Positions 16,720-25,463 of a stretch of 64,000 nucleotides of DNA are shown here, piece after piece. The position numbers and the translations under genes were made by a program. This stretch comes from an uncultured Prevotellaceae bacterium (GTDB lineage Bacteria > Bacteroidota > Bacteroidia > Bacteroidales > Bacteroidaceae): NCBI GenBank assembly GCA_937877625.1, contig CALFJG010000043.1, positions 6,288-70,287 of the forward strand, in the 5' to 3' direction. Position 1 is the stretch's first letter, and each line of letters begins with the position of its first letter. The notes beneath the pieces are model-generated. The model was not told the origin of the DNA. It searched no databases and saw nothing but the letters and a program-made list of their open reading frames with translations.

Positions 16720-17649
16720 ATGCCACTCTTTCGCACTCCCGTTGTACTGCCGCCACAATCTGTGAGCATCAGTCCAAAGACAAGCCTACTCTTCGTAGGT
16801 TCGTGTTTTGCCGAAGAAGTAGGCAAGCGGGCAAAGACCTACGGGCTGCAAGCCACGAGCAACCCTACGGGTACGTTGTACAATCCCGAAAGCATTCTCC
16901 TGACGTTGCAGCGTTGGCAACACAACGCCTACACCTCGGCAGACGATCTATTTAAGGGTAGCGACGAACTGTGGCATAGCCGTTTTCATAATAGCCTTGC
17001 CGATGCTCGGACAAAAGAAGAGTGTCTGGAACGTTGTTTAACTGCCGACAAACAAGGCATCAAGGCGTTTCGAGAAGCAGCGGTCATACTCATCACCTGG
17101 GGTACCAATCGCCTTTACGTCGATAATGAAACCAAACAAGTGCTGGCTAATTGCCACAAACAGCCGCCACAATTCTACTGCGAGCAAACGCAAACAACAC
17201 AAGAAATAGCGAGACACTGGATTTCCTATCTACAATGTCTGCCAGCGGAAAAAAAGGTAGTATTTACCGTGAGTCCCTATCGCTATAAGAAATATGGCCT
17301 CCACGGCAACCAACTCGCCAAGTCTGCACTCCTGCTTGCTATTGACGAGATATGCAACGCTCTTCCCAAGAGATGCGCTTACTTCCCCGCCTACGAAATT
17401 GTACTCGACGAATTACGCGACTATCGGTTTTATGCTCAAGATATGCTACACGTATCACCCGTTGCGGCAGACTACGTTTGGGAACAATTCCAGTCGTGGG
17501 CACTAACACCCGAGGCACTATCCTATTCTGCTAAATGGAAGAAAATCGCACAACGCTTGCAACACGTGCCACGCGATGCACAATCCGAGGCTTATAAACA
17601 CTTTCAGGAAGAAACAAAACGCCTCATTGAAACAACGAAGAACGATTAA
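16720..17649 (+). CDS. GSCFA-domain protein
   Basis: A 309-residue protein of the GSCFA family (PF08885), named for the motif seen here as FVGSCFAEEVG at residues 28-38. GTLYNPESI, ITWGTNRLYVDN and VFTVSPYR further along fit an SGNH-like hydrolase or acyltransferase fold, with Ser in GSCF and His in HVSPVAADY near the C terminus. The biological substrate is not known. ATG 16720 places the family start at MPLFRTPV. A copy of the 192-bp repeat lies 22 bases after its stop. Confidence 0.87.
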   Translation: MPLFRTPVVLPPQSVSISPKTSLLFVGSCFAEEVGKRAKTYGLQATSNPTGTLYNPESILLTLQRWQHNAYTSADDLFKGSDELWHSRFHNSLADARTKEECLERCLTADKQGIKAFREAAVILITWGTNRLYVDNETKQVLANCHKQPPQFYCEQTQTTQEIARHWISYLQCLPAEKKVVFTVSPYRYKKYGLHGNQLAKSALLLAIDEICNALPKRCAYFPAYEIVLDELRDYRFYAQDMLHVSPVAADYVWEQFQSWALTPEALSYSAKWKKIAQRLQHVPRDAQSEAYKHFQEETKRLIETTKND

Positions 17650-17671
17650 CGTTCAACAAAGAAGAAATAAA

Positions 17672-17863
17672 GGTGGGTTCTATTTATTCGCTTTGTCAGA
17701 TTTCTGAGCTATTTTTGCTTTCAGTCTGTCTGTTGAAGAGTGAGTGTAGCGGGCTACACGACCGATGAAACTTACAGACGGAAGCAAAAAGAGCCATAAA
17801 GATGACAAAAGGTTAAAGCCCCATCAATGTCAAACTTAACCGTGGGAATTAATAGAACCCACC
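17672..17863 (+). mobile_element. MITE-like element, copy 1 (192 bp)
   Basis: The ends are GGTGGGTTCTAT and ATAGAACCCACC, a perfect 12-bp terminal inverted repeat. Inside there is a short hairpin GTGTAGC-GG-GCTACAC at 17744-17759, flanked by longer complementary arms (TTTTTGCTTTC...GTCTGT with ACAGACGGAAGCAAAAA). The sequence matches 45410-45602 (inverted) and, less well, 33929-34123. TAAA flanks both sides and may be a target duplication. It has no coding capacity. Confidence 0.8.
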
Positions 17864-17876
17864 TAAATATCATCCT

Positions 17877-20348
17877 ATGCGCTATCCGCTTTCTACTATA
17901 GCCGCCTTTATTGGTGCGCGAGTTCACGGACACGGTGAGCACACCGTGGAGTGGCTTCTCACCGACAGCCGCTCACTCTCTTTTCCCGAAACCACCCTCT
18001 TCTTTGCCCTGCGCACTCCCACGGGCGATGGCCGCCGCTATATACCCGACTTATATCGGCGCGGCGTGCGACAGTTTTGTGTGGGGGAACTGCCCGAAGA
18101 CCGCGAGCGTTTGTTTCCCGAGGCTTGTTTCTTACAAGTTCTCAGCCCGCTAAAAGCCCTGCAACGCCTTGCCGAACGCCATCGTGAGGAGTTTAACATC
18201 CCTGTTATTGGCATCACCGGGTCAAACGGTAAGACAGTGGTTAAGGAGTGGCTCTACCAACTCCTACAACCCACGCGGCAGGTGACACGTTCACCGCGTT
18301 CCTACAACTCCCAAGTGGGCGTGCCACTATCTGTATGCCTGCTCAATGAGCAGACACGTTTAGCCATCTTCGAGGCCGGCATCTCCCAACCGGGCGAGAT
18401 GCAAGCGTTGCAAGCCATCATTCAGCCGACAATAGGCGTGCTTACCAATATCGGCTCCGCCCACGAGGAAAACTTCACCACCGCAGAGGAAAAGTGTGTA
18501 GAAAAACTCACTCTCTTCAAAGACTGCAAACTGGTGGTCTATAACGGCGACGACAAACTTGTGAGCGACTGTATGAGCCTGGCACTCATCACCGCAGACT
18601 CCATCGCTTGGTCGCGCCGCGATGCTACGGCATCGCTCTATATAAAACAAATAGAAAAGCTCCCTCACGGCACACGTGTAAGCTATGTGTATTTACGCGA
18701 GGAGGGCGAATACACGTTGCCGTTCATTGATAGTGCCTCGGTGGAAAACTCTATCCATTGTCTTGCCGTATGCCTTTATCTACACCTCTCGCGCCAACAG
18801 ATTGCCGAGGGTATGGCACACTTAGAACGCGTAGCGATGCGCCTTGAAGTGATACAAGGCATACGCGGGCTGACAATCATCAACGATAGTTACAACAGCG
18901 ACCTCCACTCCCTCGACATCGCACTCGACTTTATGAGTCGGCGCATAGACCCCGCTGGGCGGTGTCACACGCTTATTCTTAGCGACATATTACAGAGCGG
19001 CCTCCCCGCCGAACAACTCTATGCGCGTGTGGCAGAGATGGCCTCGCGGCGAGGTGTGCAAAAACTAATCGGCATCGGACAGCAAATAAGCCGCTCGGAG
19101 AGTTTGTTTCACATGGACAAACACTTCTTCCCCGACACAGAGACGTTGCTGCAAAGCGAACTTATTGACGCGCTTTCGGGCGAGGTGGTGCTTATCAAAG
19201 GTGCGCGACAATTTGGCTTTGAACGTATCACGTCGCAACTGGCACGCCGTGTACACGAAACAACGCTCGACATCAACCTCAGCGCCTTGGCCGCAAACCT
19301 CAATCACTACCGCTCATTCTTAAAAAACGGTACTCGTATGGTGTGTATGGTAAAAGCCTCGGCCTACGGAGCAGGCAGCATCGAAGTGGCAAAGACATTG
19401 CAAGACCGCGGTGTACACTATATGGCCGTGGCCGTGGCTGACGAAGGAGCCGAGCTCCGGCAGGCAGGCATCACACGCGGCATCATTGTGATGAACCCTG
19501 AAATGACATCGTTCGATACGCTCTTCCGCCACCGCTTAGAACCGGAGGTTTATAGCTTTTCATTGTTAGAAGCCCTGATTAGTGCCGCCAAGCAACGCGG
19601 CATCGTGGGGTTTCCCGTACACGTGAAACTCGACACGGGTATGTCGCGCCTCGGCTTTCATCCCGAAACCGACATCGACCGACTTATCGACCGCCTGCAA
19701 CATCAAAATGCCGTTGTCGTACGCTCCGTGTTCAGCCATTTTGCTGGTGCCGACAGCGAACAGTTCGACACGTTCACCGATGAGCAGTTTCAACGTTTTG
19801 ATGTGGCATCACAGAAACTCCAAGCCGCGTTCCCTCACAAGATTTTGCGACACATCTGCAACAGTGCCGCCATCGCTCGTTTCCCCGAGCGCCACTTAGA
19901 TATGGTGCGCCTCGGCATAGGACTCTACGGCGTAGATCCCGTGACAAACCGGTTGCTACACAACGTGGCGACACTCAAAACCACTATCCTGCAAATTCGC
20001 AACGTTGCGCCGCCTACCACGGTGGGCTATTCCCGCCGTGGCAAACTGGCGCGCCCCTCGCGCATCGCAGCAATACCTATAGGCTATGCCGATGGCCTCG
20101 ACCGCCACTTGGGGCAGGGAAAAGGTTATTGCCTTGTGCAAGGCAAGCGCGCTCCCTATGTGGGCAATATATGTATGGACGTGTGTATGATTGATGTCAC
20201 CGATATTGACTGCCACGAGGGCGATACCGTGGAAATCTTTGGCGACAACCTGCCCGTCACGGTACTAAGCGACCTCCTCGGCACTATTCCCTACGAAATA
20301 CTTACGTCCGTAAGCGAGCGAGTGAAACGCGTTTATTTTCAAGACTAA
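17877..20348 (+). CDS. Bifunctional UDP-MurNAc-tripeptide:D-Ala-D-Ala ligase / alanine racemase (MurF-Alr fusion)
   Basis: An 823-residue fusion. Residues 1-450 are MurF: ATP loop GITGSNGKTVVKEW (112-125), YNSQVGVPL, and NDSYNSDLHSLDIAL. Residues 455-823 are alanine racemase: the PLP lysine is Lys493 in MVKASAYGAGS, followed by HVKLDTGMSRLGFHPE, MVRLGIGLYGVDP and the C-terminal catalytic Tyr in VGYSRRGKL, plus GNICMDVCMIDVT. It makes D-Ala and adds D-Ala-D-Ala to the peptidoglycan precursor. This fusion is known in Bacteroidetes. Confidence 0.96.
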   Translation: MRYPLSTIAAFIGARVHGHGEHTVEWLLTDSRSLSFPETTLFFALRTPTGDGRRYIPDLYRRGVRQFCVGELPEDRERLFPEACFLQVLSPLKALQRLAERHREEFNIPVIGITGSNGKTVVKEWLYQLLQPTRQVTRSPRSYNSQVGVPLSVCLLNEQTRLAIFEAGISQPGEMQALQAIIQPTIGVLTNIGSAHEENFTTAEEKCVEKLTLFKDCKLVVYNGDDKLVSDCMSLALITADSIAWSRRDATASLYIKQIEKLPHGTRVSYVYLREEGEYTLPFIDSASVENSIHCLAVCLYLHLSRQQIAEGMAHLERVAMRLEVIQGIRGLTIINDSYNSDLHSLDIALDFMSRRIDPAGRCHTLILSDILQSGLPAEQLYARVAEMASRRGVQKLIGIGQQISRSESLFHMDKHFFPDTETLLQSELIDALSGEVVLIKGARQFGFERITSQLARRVHETTLDINLSALAANLNHYRSFLKNGTRMVCMVKASAYGAGSIEVAKTLQDRGVHYMAVAVADEGAELRQAGITRGIIVMNPEMTSFDTLFRHRLEPEVYSFSLLEALISAAKQRGIVGFPVHVKLDTGMSRLGFHPETDIDRLIDRLQHQNAVVVRSVFSHFAGADSEQFDTFTDEQFQRFDVASQKLQAAFPHKILRHICNSAAIARFPERHLDMVRLGIGLYGVDPVTNRLLHNVATLKTTILQIRNVAPPTTVGYSRRGKLARPSRIAAIPIGYADGLDRHLGQGKGYCLVQGKRAPYVGNICMDVCMIDVTDIDCHEGDTVEIFGDNLPVTVLSDLLGTIPYEILTSVSERVKRVYFQD

Positions 20349-20365
20349 TAACAAAGCTAATAACT

Positions 20366-20932
20366 ATGGCAAACAAAATTCTCCTTTCATTTTTCATTGT
20401 TGCTTCAAGCACGTTTGTTTTAGGCTGTACGAACAAGCCTGCCGAGGAAGCCACGAATATCAACGAACAAGACACCACGTCGGCGAAACTGCCCAGCGGT
20501 CCACAAAAAGAAGAACTCACCACCGACTACGACATCAAAGCAGGCAAGCAGAACTATAAAGTTACCATCCACCGCTTTAGCGACACGCAGAAGCCCGCTA
20601 TTGTCGATGAATTTGGCGACCAGTTCTACGACAACCGCGTGCAAATAACTATCTGCCGCGACACCGTCACTATTTCACAACACGAATTCTCGCTTGAAAG
20701 TTTTGAGAGTTACATCCCCAATAAGTACAAAGGGAAAGTGATGCTTCAAGGCATTGCTCCCGACCCCTCGCGAAGTACAGCCAACGGCATAGTCTTCGGT
20801 GTGGCCATCGGCGAGCCAGGCAGTGAAGAGGGCGACTTGGTAACGCTACTGCTCACCGTTGTACCCGACAACGGCAAGATAGACATTCGCAAAGACGACA
20901 ACCCGGAGTTTGAAGGACATATCGAACATTAA
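20366..20932 (+). CDS. Lipoprotein, DUF4738-like
   Basis: A 188-residue protein with a lipoprotein signal peptide (MANKILLSFFIVASSTFVLGC; lipobox LGC, Cys21). The mature part contains FGDQFYDNRVQITICRDTVTI...FESYIPNKYKGKVMLQGI, which I recall from Bacteroidetes DUF4738 proteins; this is not verified by a search. It is likely anchored to the outer or inner membrane facing the periplasm. It starts 17 bases after murF-alr and is followed by a second lipoprotein gene. Function unknown. Confidence 0.75.
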   Translation: MANKILLSFFIVASSTFVLGCTNKPAEEATNINEQDTTSAKLPSGPQKEELTTDYDIKAGKQNYKVTIHRFSDTQKPAIVDEFGDQFYDNRVQITICRDTVTISQHEFSLESFESYIPNKYKGKVMLQGIAPDPSRSTANGIVFGVAIGEPGSEEGDLVTLLLTVVPDNGKIDIRKDDNPEFEGHIEH

Positions 20933-20992
20933 AGGCGGGTGCTATAGAAAGAGCAAAAACCTAATTTACAGAACACCTACTAAGACAAGCCT

Positions 20993-21796
20993 ATGAGAAC
21001 GTTTTTGCTTATTGTTGTTTCCGCGTGGCTCTTTTCGGCCTGTGAAAAGAAGCCACACGAAGCACCCAACTCTTTTGCTTCGCAAGGAAATAGCCTCCAC
21101 GATACCGGTGCTGTGCCTTCGCCGCAATCGGCGTTAGAAATTCCTGTGACAAATCCCAAAGTGCCTTCGCACATATTGGTGCGCACAGGCTTTACCGTGG
21201 ACTACAACGACATGTGGCGCATCCCCAACTGGGTTGCCTATGAACTCACAGCGTCAGAGACTCACGGACACTATCGGCGTGAGGGCGACTTCTCCCCCGA
21301 CCCCGAGGTAGGTGGGGCATCTGCCGAAAACAGCGATTACAAAACCTCGCTCTATAGCCGCGGCCACATGGCTCCCGCAGGCGATATGAAATGGAACGCC
21401 GAAGCAATGCACGAGAGTTTTCTGCTTACAAATATCTGCCCGCAGAACTACAACTTAAATTCTGGCGTCTGGGAAAAGTTAGAAAGCAGCCTGCGCGACC
21501 AAGCCCAGCGTTATGGCAGCGTTTATATTGTGTGCGGCCCGGTGGTCAGCAAAGGCTATAAAACTATTGGGCGAAACAACGTGTGTGTGCCGCAGCGTTT
21601 TTTCAAAGTAGTGTGTTGGAAAGACCACGACGAACAGTGGCACTGCAAAGGCTATATCTTTCCCAACAGCAAAGCCTATGGCTCTTATCGCGACTACAGC
21701 ACCAGTGTTGACCGCGTAGAAGAACTCACCGGTCACGACTTTTTTAGTCTCTTGCCCGACGAGGTGGAAAGCCGCATAGAAGCAAGCGATGAATAA
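20993..21796 (+). CDS. DNA/RNA non-specific endonuclease, lipoprotein
   Basis: A 267-residue protein with a lipobox-type signal (MRTFLLIVVSAWLFSAC; Cys17). The nuclease domain of the beta-beta-alpha-metal type spans about 60-260. Its active site reads YSRGHMAPAGDM with catalytic His125, followed by LLTNICPQNYNLNSGVWEKLE, whose Asn residues bind the metal. Exported nucleases of this family degrade extracellular DNA or RNA for nutrients. A half-site GGCGGGTGCTATAG of the MITE-like family lies at 20934-20947, just before the gene. Confidence 0.92.
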   Translation: MRTFLLIVVSAWLFSACEKKPHEAPNSFASQGNSLHDTGAVPSPQSALEIPVTNPKVPSHILVRTGFTVDYNDMWRIPNWVAYELTASETHGHYRREGDFSPDPEVGGASAENSDYKTSLYSRGHMAPAGDMKWNAEAMHESFLLTNICPQNYNLNSGVWEKLESSLRDQAQRYGSVYIVCGPVVSKGYKTIGRNNVCVPQRFFKVVCWKDHDEQWHCKGYIFPNSKAYGSYRDYSTSVDRVEELTGHDFFSLLPDEVESRIEASDE

Positions 21797-21850
21797 AGGT
21801 GTGTTCCGTTTTGGTGGGGTCTATCAATTCTCTTTCTCCCCTCTCTCAAA

Positions 21851-24241
21851 ATGTACAAGCGTTTACTAATACTTCCCGTCCTCTTTGTTGCATTCACCGC
21901 AGCGGCGCAACATATACCTATTCATACCGACAGTGGAGAGGATCTGCGTGCTGACATTCCTACAGCAGACAGCCTCACACGCTTTCTCTATCGCTATATG
22001 CCCTTGTGCGACCGCGCCGACTACACCACTGATTTCTTTTGTGCCAATGCTGAACTGACACGTCGCGCCGCACAAGAGATGCCGTGGGGAAAGCTGTTGA
22101 GCAACCGACTGTTGTATCATTTTGTGTTGCCGCTGCGAGTAAACAACGAGCCGTTGGACTCTTTCCGCCTGCTCTACTACGACGAACTCGCTCGGCGTGT
22201 TCGTGGACTGACAATGACAGAAGCGGCCATTGCTGTGAACCATTGGTGCCACGAGAGAGTAACGTACCAACCCACCGATGCGCGCACGTCCTCGCCGTTG
22301 CAGACCATTCGCACGGCTTACGGACGATGCGGCGAGGAGAGTACGCTATGCGTGGCGGCGATGCGCACCATAGGCATTCCCGCACGACAAGTCTATACCC
22401 CGCGCTGGGCACACTGCGACGACAACCACGCATGGGTAGAGGTGTGGACCGACGGGCGGTGGCACTTCCTCGGTGCCTGCGAGCCCGAGCCGGTGCTCGA
22501 CCTCGGATGGTTCAACGTCCCCGCAAGCCGTGGTATGCTGATGCACACCCGCGTGTTTGGCAACTATCAAGGCGAAGAAGACGTGGTGTGCCGACAGCCT
22601 ACATTTACCGAGATAAACGTCACACCTAACTACGCCCCTACGCGCCGTGTTGTTGTGCGCGTCACCCACAACGGCAATCCCGTGGAAGATGCCCTCGTAG
22701 AGTTCAAAATCTACAACTACGCCGAGTTCTATACCGCCGTGTCGCGCACCACCGATGCCAATGGGCAGACATCGCTCGTCAGCGGCTTTGGCGACCTTCT
22801 TGTGTGGGCCAGCAAAGAGGGTGCTTTCGGCTATCGGAAAGTAGATTTTGCCACCGACACACTCGTAACAATTCCTCTCGAGAAAAGCACGGCAGACCGC
22901 TTTACTGAAGAGATAGATATCCGTGTGCCGCGCGAGAACTGTCGCCTGCCCTATGTCGCCCCCGAGCAGCGGCTGCAAAACAACCTCGCCCTGGCCTATG
23001 AAGACAGCCTCCGCCAAGCCTACGAGCAAACGATGACTGCCCTACCCCTCTTGGCCACCGAGATAGATAGTCTTTTATGGAAGAGCCGCGGCAACAACAG
23101 TGTAATACGTGCGTTCTTAAATAGATATGGAGCGGCAGGCTTGCCTTTGCTACGCACGCTCACCGACAAAGACCTTCGCGACATCACTGCCGAAGTGCTT
23201 GACGACCACCAGGAACGTGCAGCACACGACGCGATGACGGCATCCTATATCGCACACGTCCTATCACCCCGCGTAGCCCTTGAGCCCCTCACGCCCTGGC
23301 GCAGCGTGTTGCAAAACACCTTTCACTTTAAGAGCGTGGATGAGATTGCGCAGTGGTGTCGCGACAGCCTTACCATCACCTCCGACAGCAACCTGGGCGG
23401 CACTTACGTCACTCCGCTCGGCGTGCTACGCACACGTCAGTGCGACCGCCGCTCACGCGACGTATTTTTTGTATGCCTCTGCCGCGCCTCGGGCATAGAA
23501 GCCTGGCTCGACGACGTGACGGGCGAGGTGCGTACCTCACAGACGCTTCCCACTGCCACTGCCACAGACACCTACGGCACCTTGCGCTTTACGGGCGATG
23601 CCTCGCTGGGCTACATCAATCGCTTCACGGTGAGCCGCCTCACTCCGGAGGGGCGGTTGTCGCTACTCACCTTCCCCGAAGAATGTCCGCTCGGCGCGTT
23701 AGAGGCTAAAGCAGTACCCGCTGGCACCTATGTGTTGACTACGGGTACACGACGCAGCAATGGCGATGTATTGGCCGCTCTACAAACATTTCAGATTGAA
23801 GAGGGAAAGGAAACGTTGGTCAGCGTAGTGCCGCGTACCGATGCCGACACAGCAGAAACGCTCGGCCATATAGCACACATCACGGGGCCCGTTGTTCTTG
23901 CTTATATTGCAGAAGGCGATGAACCATCAAACCACGTGGTACGCGACATCTGTGCGCGGCGCGATGACTTTGATAAGGCAGGCATCGCTGTATATTTTGT
24001 GATGGGCAGTAGCAGTCAAATGAATAAGTTTCGTCGGGCAGACTTTGCGCCCTTCCCTGCTGCTACAGAGTTTTTGGCCGACGACAGGACGATACTTGAG
24101 CCACTCGCCGAAGCCCTGCCGCTTACAGATGTCAGCCGCCTTCCGCTCGTGCTATTTATTGATGCGCAGGGCAGTATTCGTTTCTTCCACCAAGGCTACA
24201 CCATTGCTATAGGCGATGCCGTGCTGCGCGCGGCGGAGTAA
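21851..24241 (+). CDS. Transglutaminase-like domain protein, exported
   Basis: A 796-residue exported protein (signal peptide MYKRLLILPVLFVAFTAAAQ). The transglutaminase-like cysteine protease triad is visible: Cys160 in GRCGEESTLC, His193 in DDNHAWVEVW, and an acidic residue in LGACEPEPVLD near 210. Residues about 270-340 look like a carboxypeptidase-regulatory beta domain (VTHNGNPVEDALVEFKIYNY). The C-terminal region (about 690-796) looks like a thioredoxin-fold domain without a CxxC. The substrate is unknown; periplasmic peptide or glycopeptide processing is an inference. Confidence 0.87.
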   Translation: MYKRLLILPVLFVAFTAAAQHIPIHTDSGEDLRADIPTADSLTRFLYRYMPLCDRADYTTDFFCANAELTRRAAQEMPWGKLLSNRLLYHFVLPLRVNNEPLDSFRLLYYDELARRVRGLTMTEAAIAVNHWCHERVTYQPTDARTSSPLQTIRTAYGRCGEESTLCVAAMRTIGIPARQVYTPRWAHCDDNHAWVEVWTDGRWHFLGACEPEPVLDLGWFNVPASRGMLMHTRVFGNYQGEEDVVCRQPTFTEINVTPNYAPTRRVVVRVTHNGNPVEDALVEFKIYNYAEFYTAVSRTTDANGQTSLVSGFGDLLVWASKEGAFGYRKVDFATDTLVTIPLEKSTADRFTEEIDIRVPRENCRLPYVAPEQRLQNNLALAYEDSLRQAYEQTMTALPLLATEIDSLLWKSRGNNSVIRAFLNRYGAAGLPLLRTLTDKDLRDITAEVLDDHQERAAHDAMTASYIAHVLSPRVALEPLTPWRSVLQNTFHFKSVDEIAQWCRDSLTITSDSNLGGTYVTPLGVLRTRQCDRRSRDVFFVCLCRASGIEAWLDDVTGEVRTSQTLPTATATDTYGTLRFTGDASLGYINRFTVSRLTPEGRLSLLTFPEECPLGALEAKAVPAGTYVLTTGTRRSNGDVLAALQTFQIEEGKETLVSVVPRTDADTAETLGHIAHITGPVVLAYIAEGDEPSNHVVRDICARRDDFDKAGIAVYFVMGSSSQMNKFRRADFAPFPAATEFLADDRTILEPLAEALPLTDVSRLPLVLFIDAQGSIRFFHQGYTIAIGDAVLRAAE

Positions 24242-24251
24242 GAACGCGGTA

Positions 24252-25352
24252 TCACAAACAAGCGTTCCAAAAATCAAGATAACGTTGCGCCACTTTGATG
24301 TGGTCGTGATGTCGGCGTATGTATTCGCGGCTCTCACGTTGCAGGCGCGGGAGTGCTTCACGATGCTCCACGAGTGTGCAAAGGGCATCAAACACGCTCT
24401 GCTCGTTGGGCTGCACGTTGATAATAGGTCTCAAACGGTCTTCACCTAAAATATCATAGTTTTCGGGCTCGCCGCCGCCCACCACCACCAAGCCTTGCGC
24501 CATGGCTTCCAGGGCATTCATCGCGGGAGTATAGGAATAGAGCTGGTCGAGCAACACATCGCTGCCGGCAAGCCGCCGCCTATATTCGGCAAAAGGCACA
24601 TTCTCCACCTTTGTCACACTCACCTCGTCGCCGTATTTCTCCTTAACGCGCTGCAACGCCCGCCACATCACGTCGGTGCCTTTATATACGCTGCGGTCGC
24701 GCATCATACCAATAAAAAAGCGTATAGCCTGCGATGCCGGCTTCTGCGTGCTGTTCTCCTTTGGCACGACTATTGGAAACGGAATAAACCTCAGTTTTTG
24801 CGGGAACGCCTTGTGGTAAGCGGCAAAATACTCATAAAGCCCCGCTACGACACCGTTGCAGTCGGCAGCGATACGGGCATTAAGCCGCCCTTTCGCACCG
24901 TGCAGCCAGTCGGCTACGAATTGGGTGTTCTCAGCACTCACGCGTAGCGTGGTGCCAAAGTTGAAATCGCTATAGCGAAACGTGGTGCAATCCAAGCACG
25001 CTTCCACATAGTATCTGTCCATTCCGAAAGCACCGAGAAACATACTGCCGTTATGCTGGCGCAGTAGGCGATAATAGCGGGCGATGCGCTCGGCACGAAG
25101 AGGCAGGAAATCAGGGCCGATAAGTTGCACCACGTCGTAACCACGCATCTGTCGCACGAGGCGTTCGAGCCGCACCAGATAGCCCACCGAGGCCCATCTG
25201 CCCAGCGAGGGGCGACGGAGGTCTATGTCGCGAGGGTAGTTCTTCCAGCCGTCACCATCGGAGGCCACACACACCTCGTGTCCCAAAGTGCGCAAGCCGG
25301 CTGCCAGCGTGGCGTGGACGTTACTGTAATCGCCAAGGAGAAGTATTTTCAC
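24252..25352 (-). CDS. Glycosyltransferase (GT-B fold, GT4-like)
   Basis: A 366-residue cytosolic protein with a Rossmann start (KILLLGDYSNVHATLAAGLRTLGHEV) and a C-terminal donor-binding half containing MMRDRSVYKGTDVMWRALQ, SYTPAMNALEAMAQGLVVVGGG and EPENYDIL. The last two resemble the E-x7-E and nucleotide-sugar motifs of GT4 enzymes. The start codon is GTG at 25350-25352, only about 5 bases after the -7 box, so the message may be leaderless. It faces pta across a mirror-image promoter. The sugar and acceptor are not known. Confidence 0.83.
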   Translation of the reverse strand: MKILLLGDYSNVHATLAAGLRTLGHEVCVASDGDGWKNYPRDIDLRRPSLGRWASVGYLVRLERLVRQMRGYDVVQLIGPDFLPLRAERIARYYRLLRQHNGSMFLGAFGMDRYYVEACLDCTTFRYSDFNFGTTLRVSAENTQFVADWLHGAKGRLNARIAADCNGVVAGLYEYFAAYHKAFPQKLRFIPFPIVVPKENSTQKPASQAIRFFIGMMRDRSVYKGTDVMWRALQRVKEKYGDEVSVTKVENVPFAEYRRRLAGSDVLLDQLYSYTPAMNALEAMAQGLVVVGGGEPENYDILGEDRLRPIINVQPNEQSVFDALCTLVEHREALPRLQRESREYIRRHHDHIKVAQRYLDFWNACL

Positions 25353-25404
25353 GCCTGCAAAGGTAACAATAATTACTTTGTTTGTAATTTTGCAGGCGTG
25401 AAAA
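25346..25404. promoter_or_regulatory. Divergent promoter pair inside a 16-bp perfect inverted repeat
   Basis: TTTTCACGCCTGCAAA at 25346-25361 is the exact reverse complement of TTTGCAGGCGTGAAAA at 25389-25404. Each arm contains the 3' part of a -7 box: TACCTTTG on the minus strand (plus 25358-25365) and TAATTTTG on the plus strand (25385-25392). Each arm also carries a GTG a few bases downstream. The left GTG starts the glycosyltransferase. The right GTG (25398) is in frame with pta 22 codons upstream of its ATG. Confidence 0.65.
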
Positions 25405-25463
25405 GGGATACCTCCCCCTCCTTTATCTATAAGGCCAAAACATCAAAACCCTACAACAATACT

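Noticed and set aside
17741..17760. Riboswitch or attachment site at the GTGTAGCGGGCTACAC hairpin
   Set aside because: The hairpin lies inside a repeated element with terminal inverted repeats, no integrase is nearby, and no known riboswitch core is visible.
25125..25463. Long N-terminal extension of Pta
   Set aside because: The frame before 25398 overlaps the glycosyltransferase gene on the other strand and lies upstream of the promoter; only the 22-codon extension from GTG 25398 remains possible.
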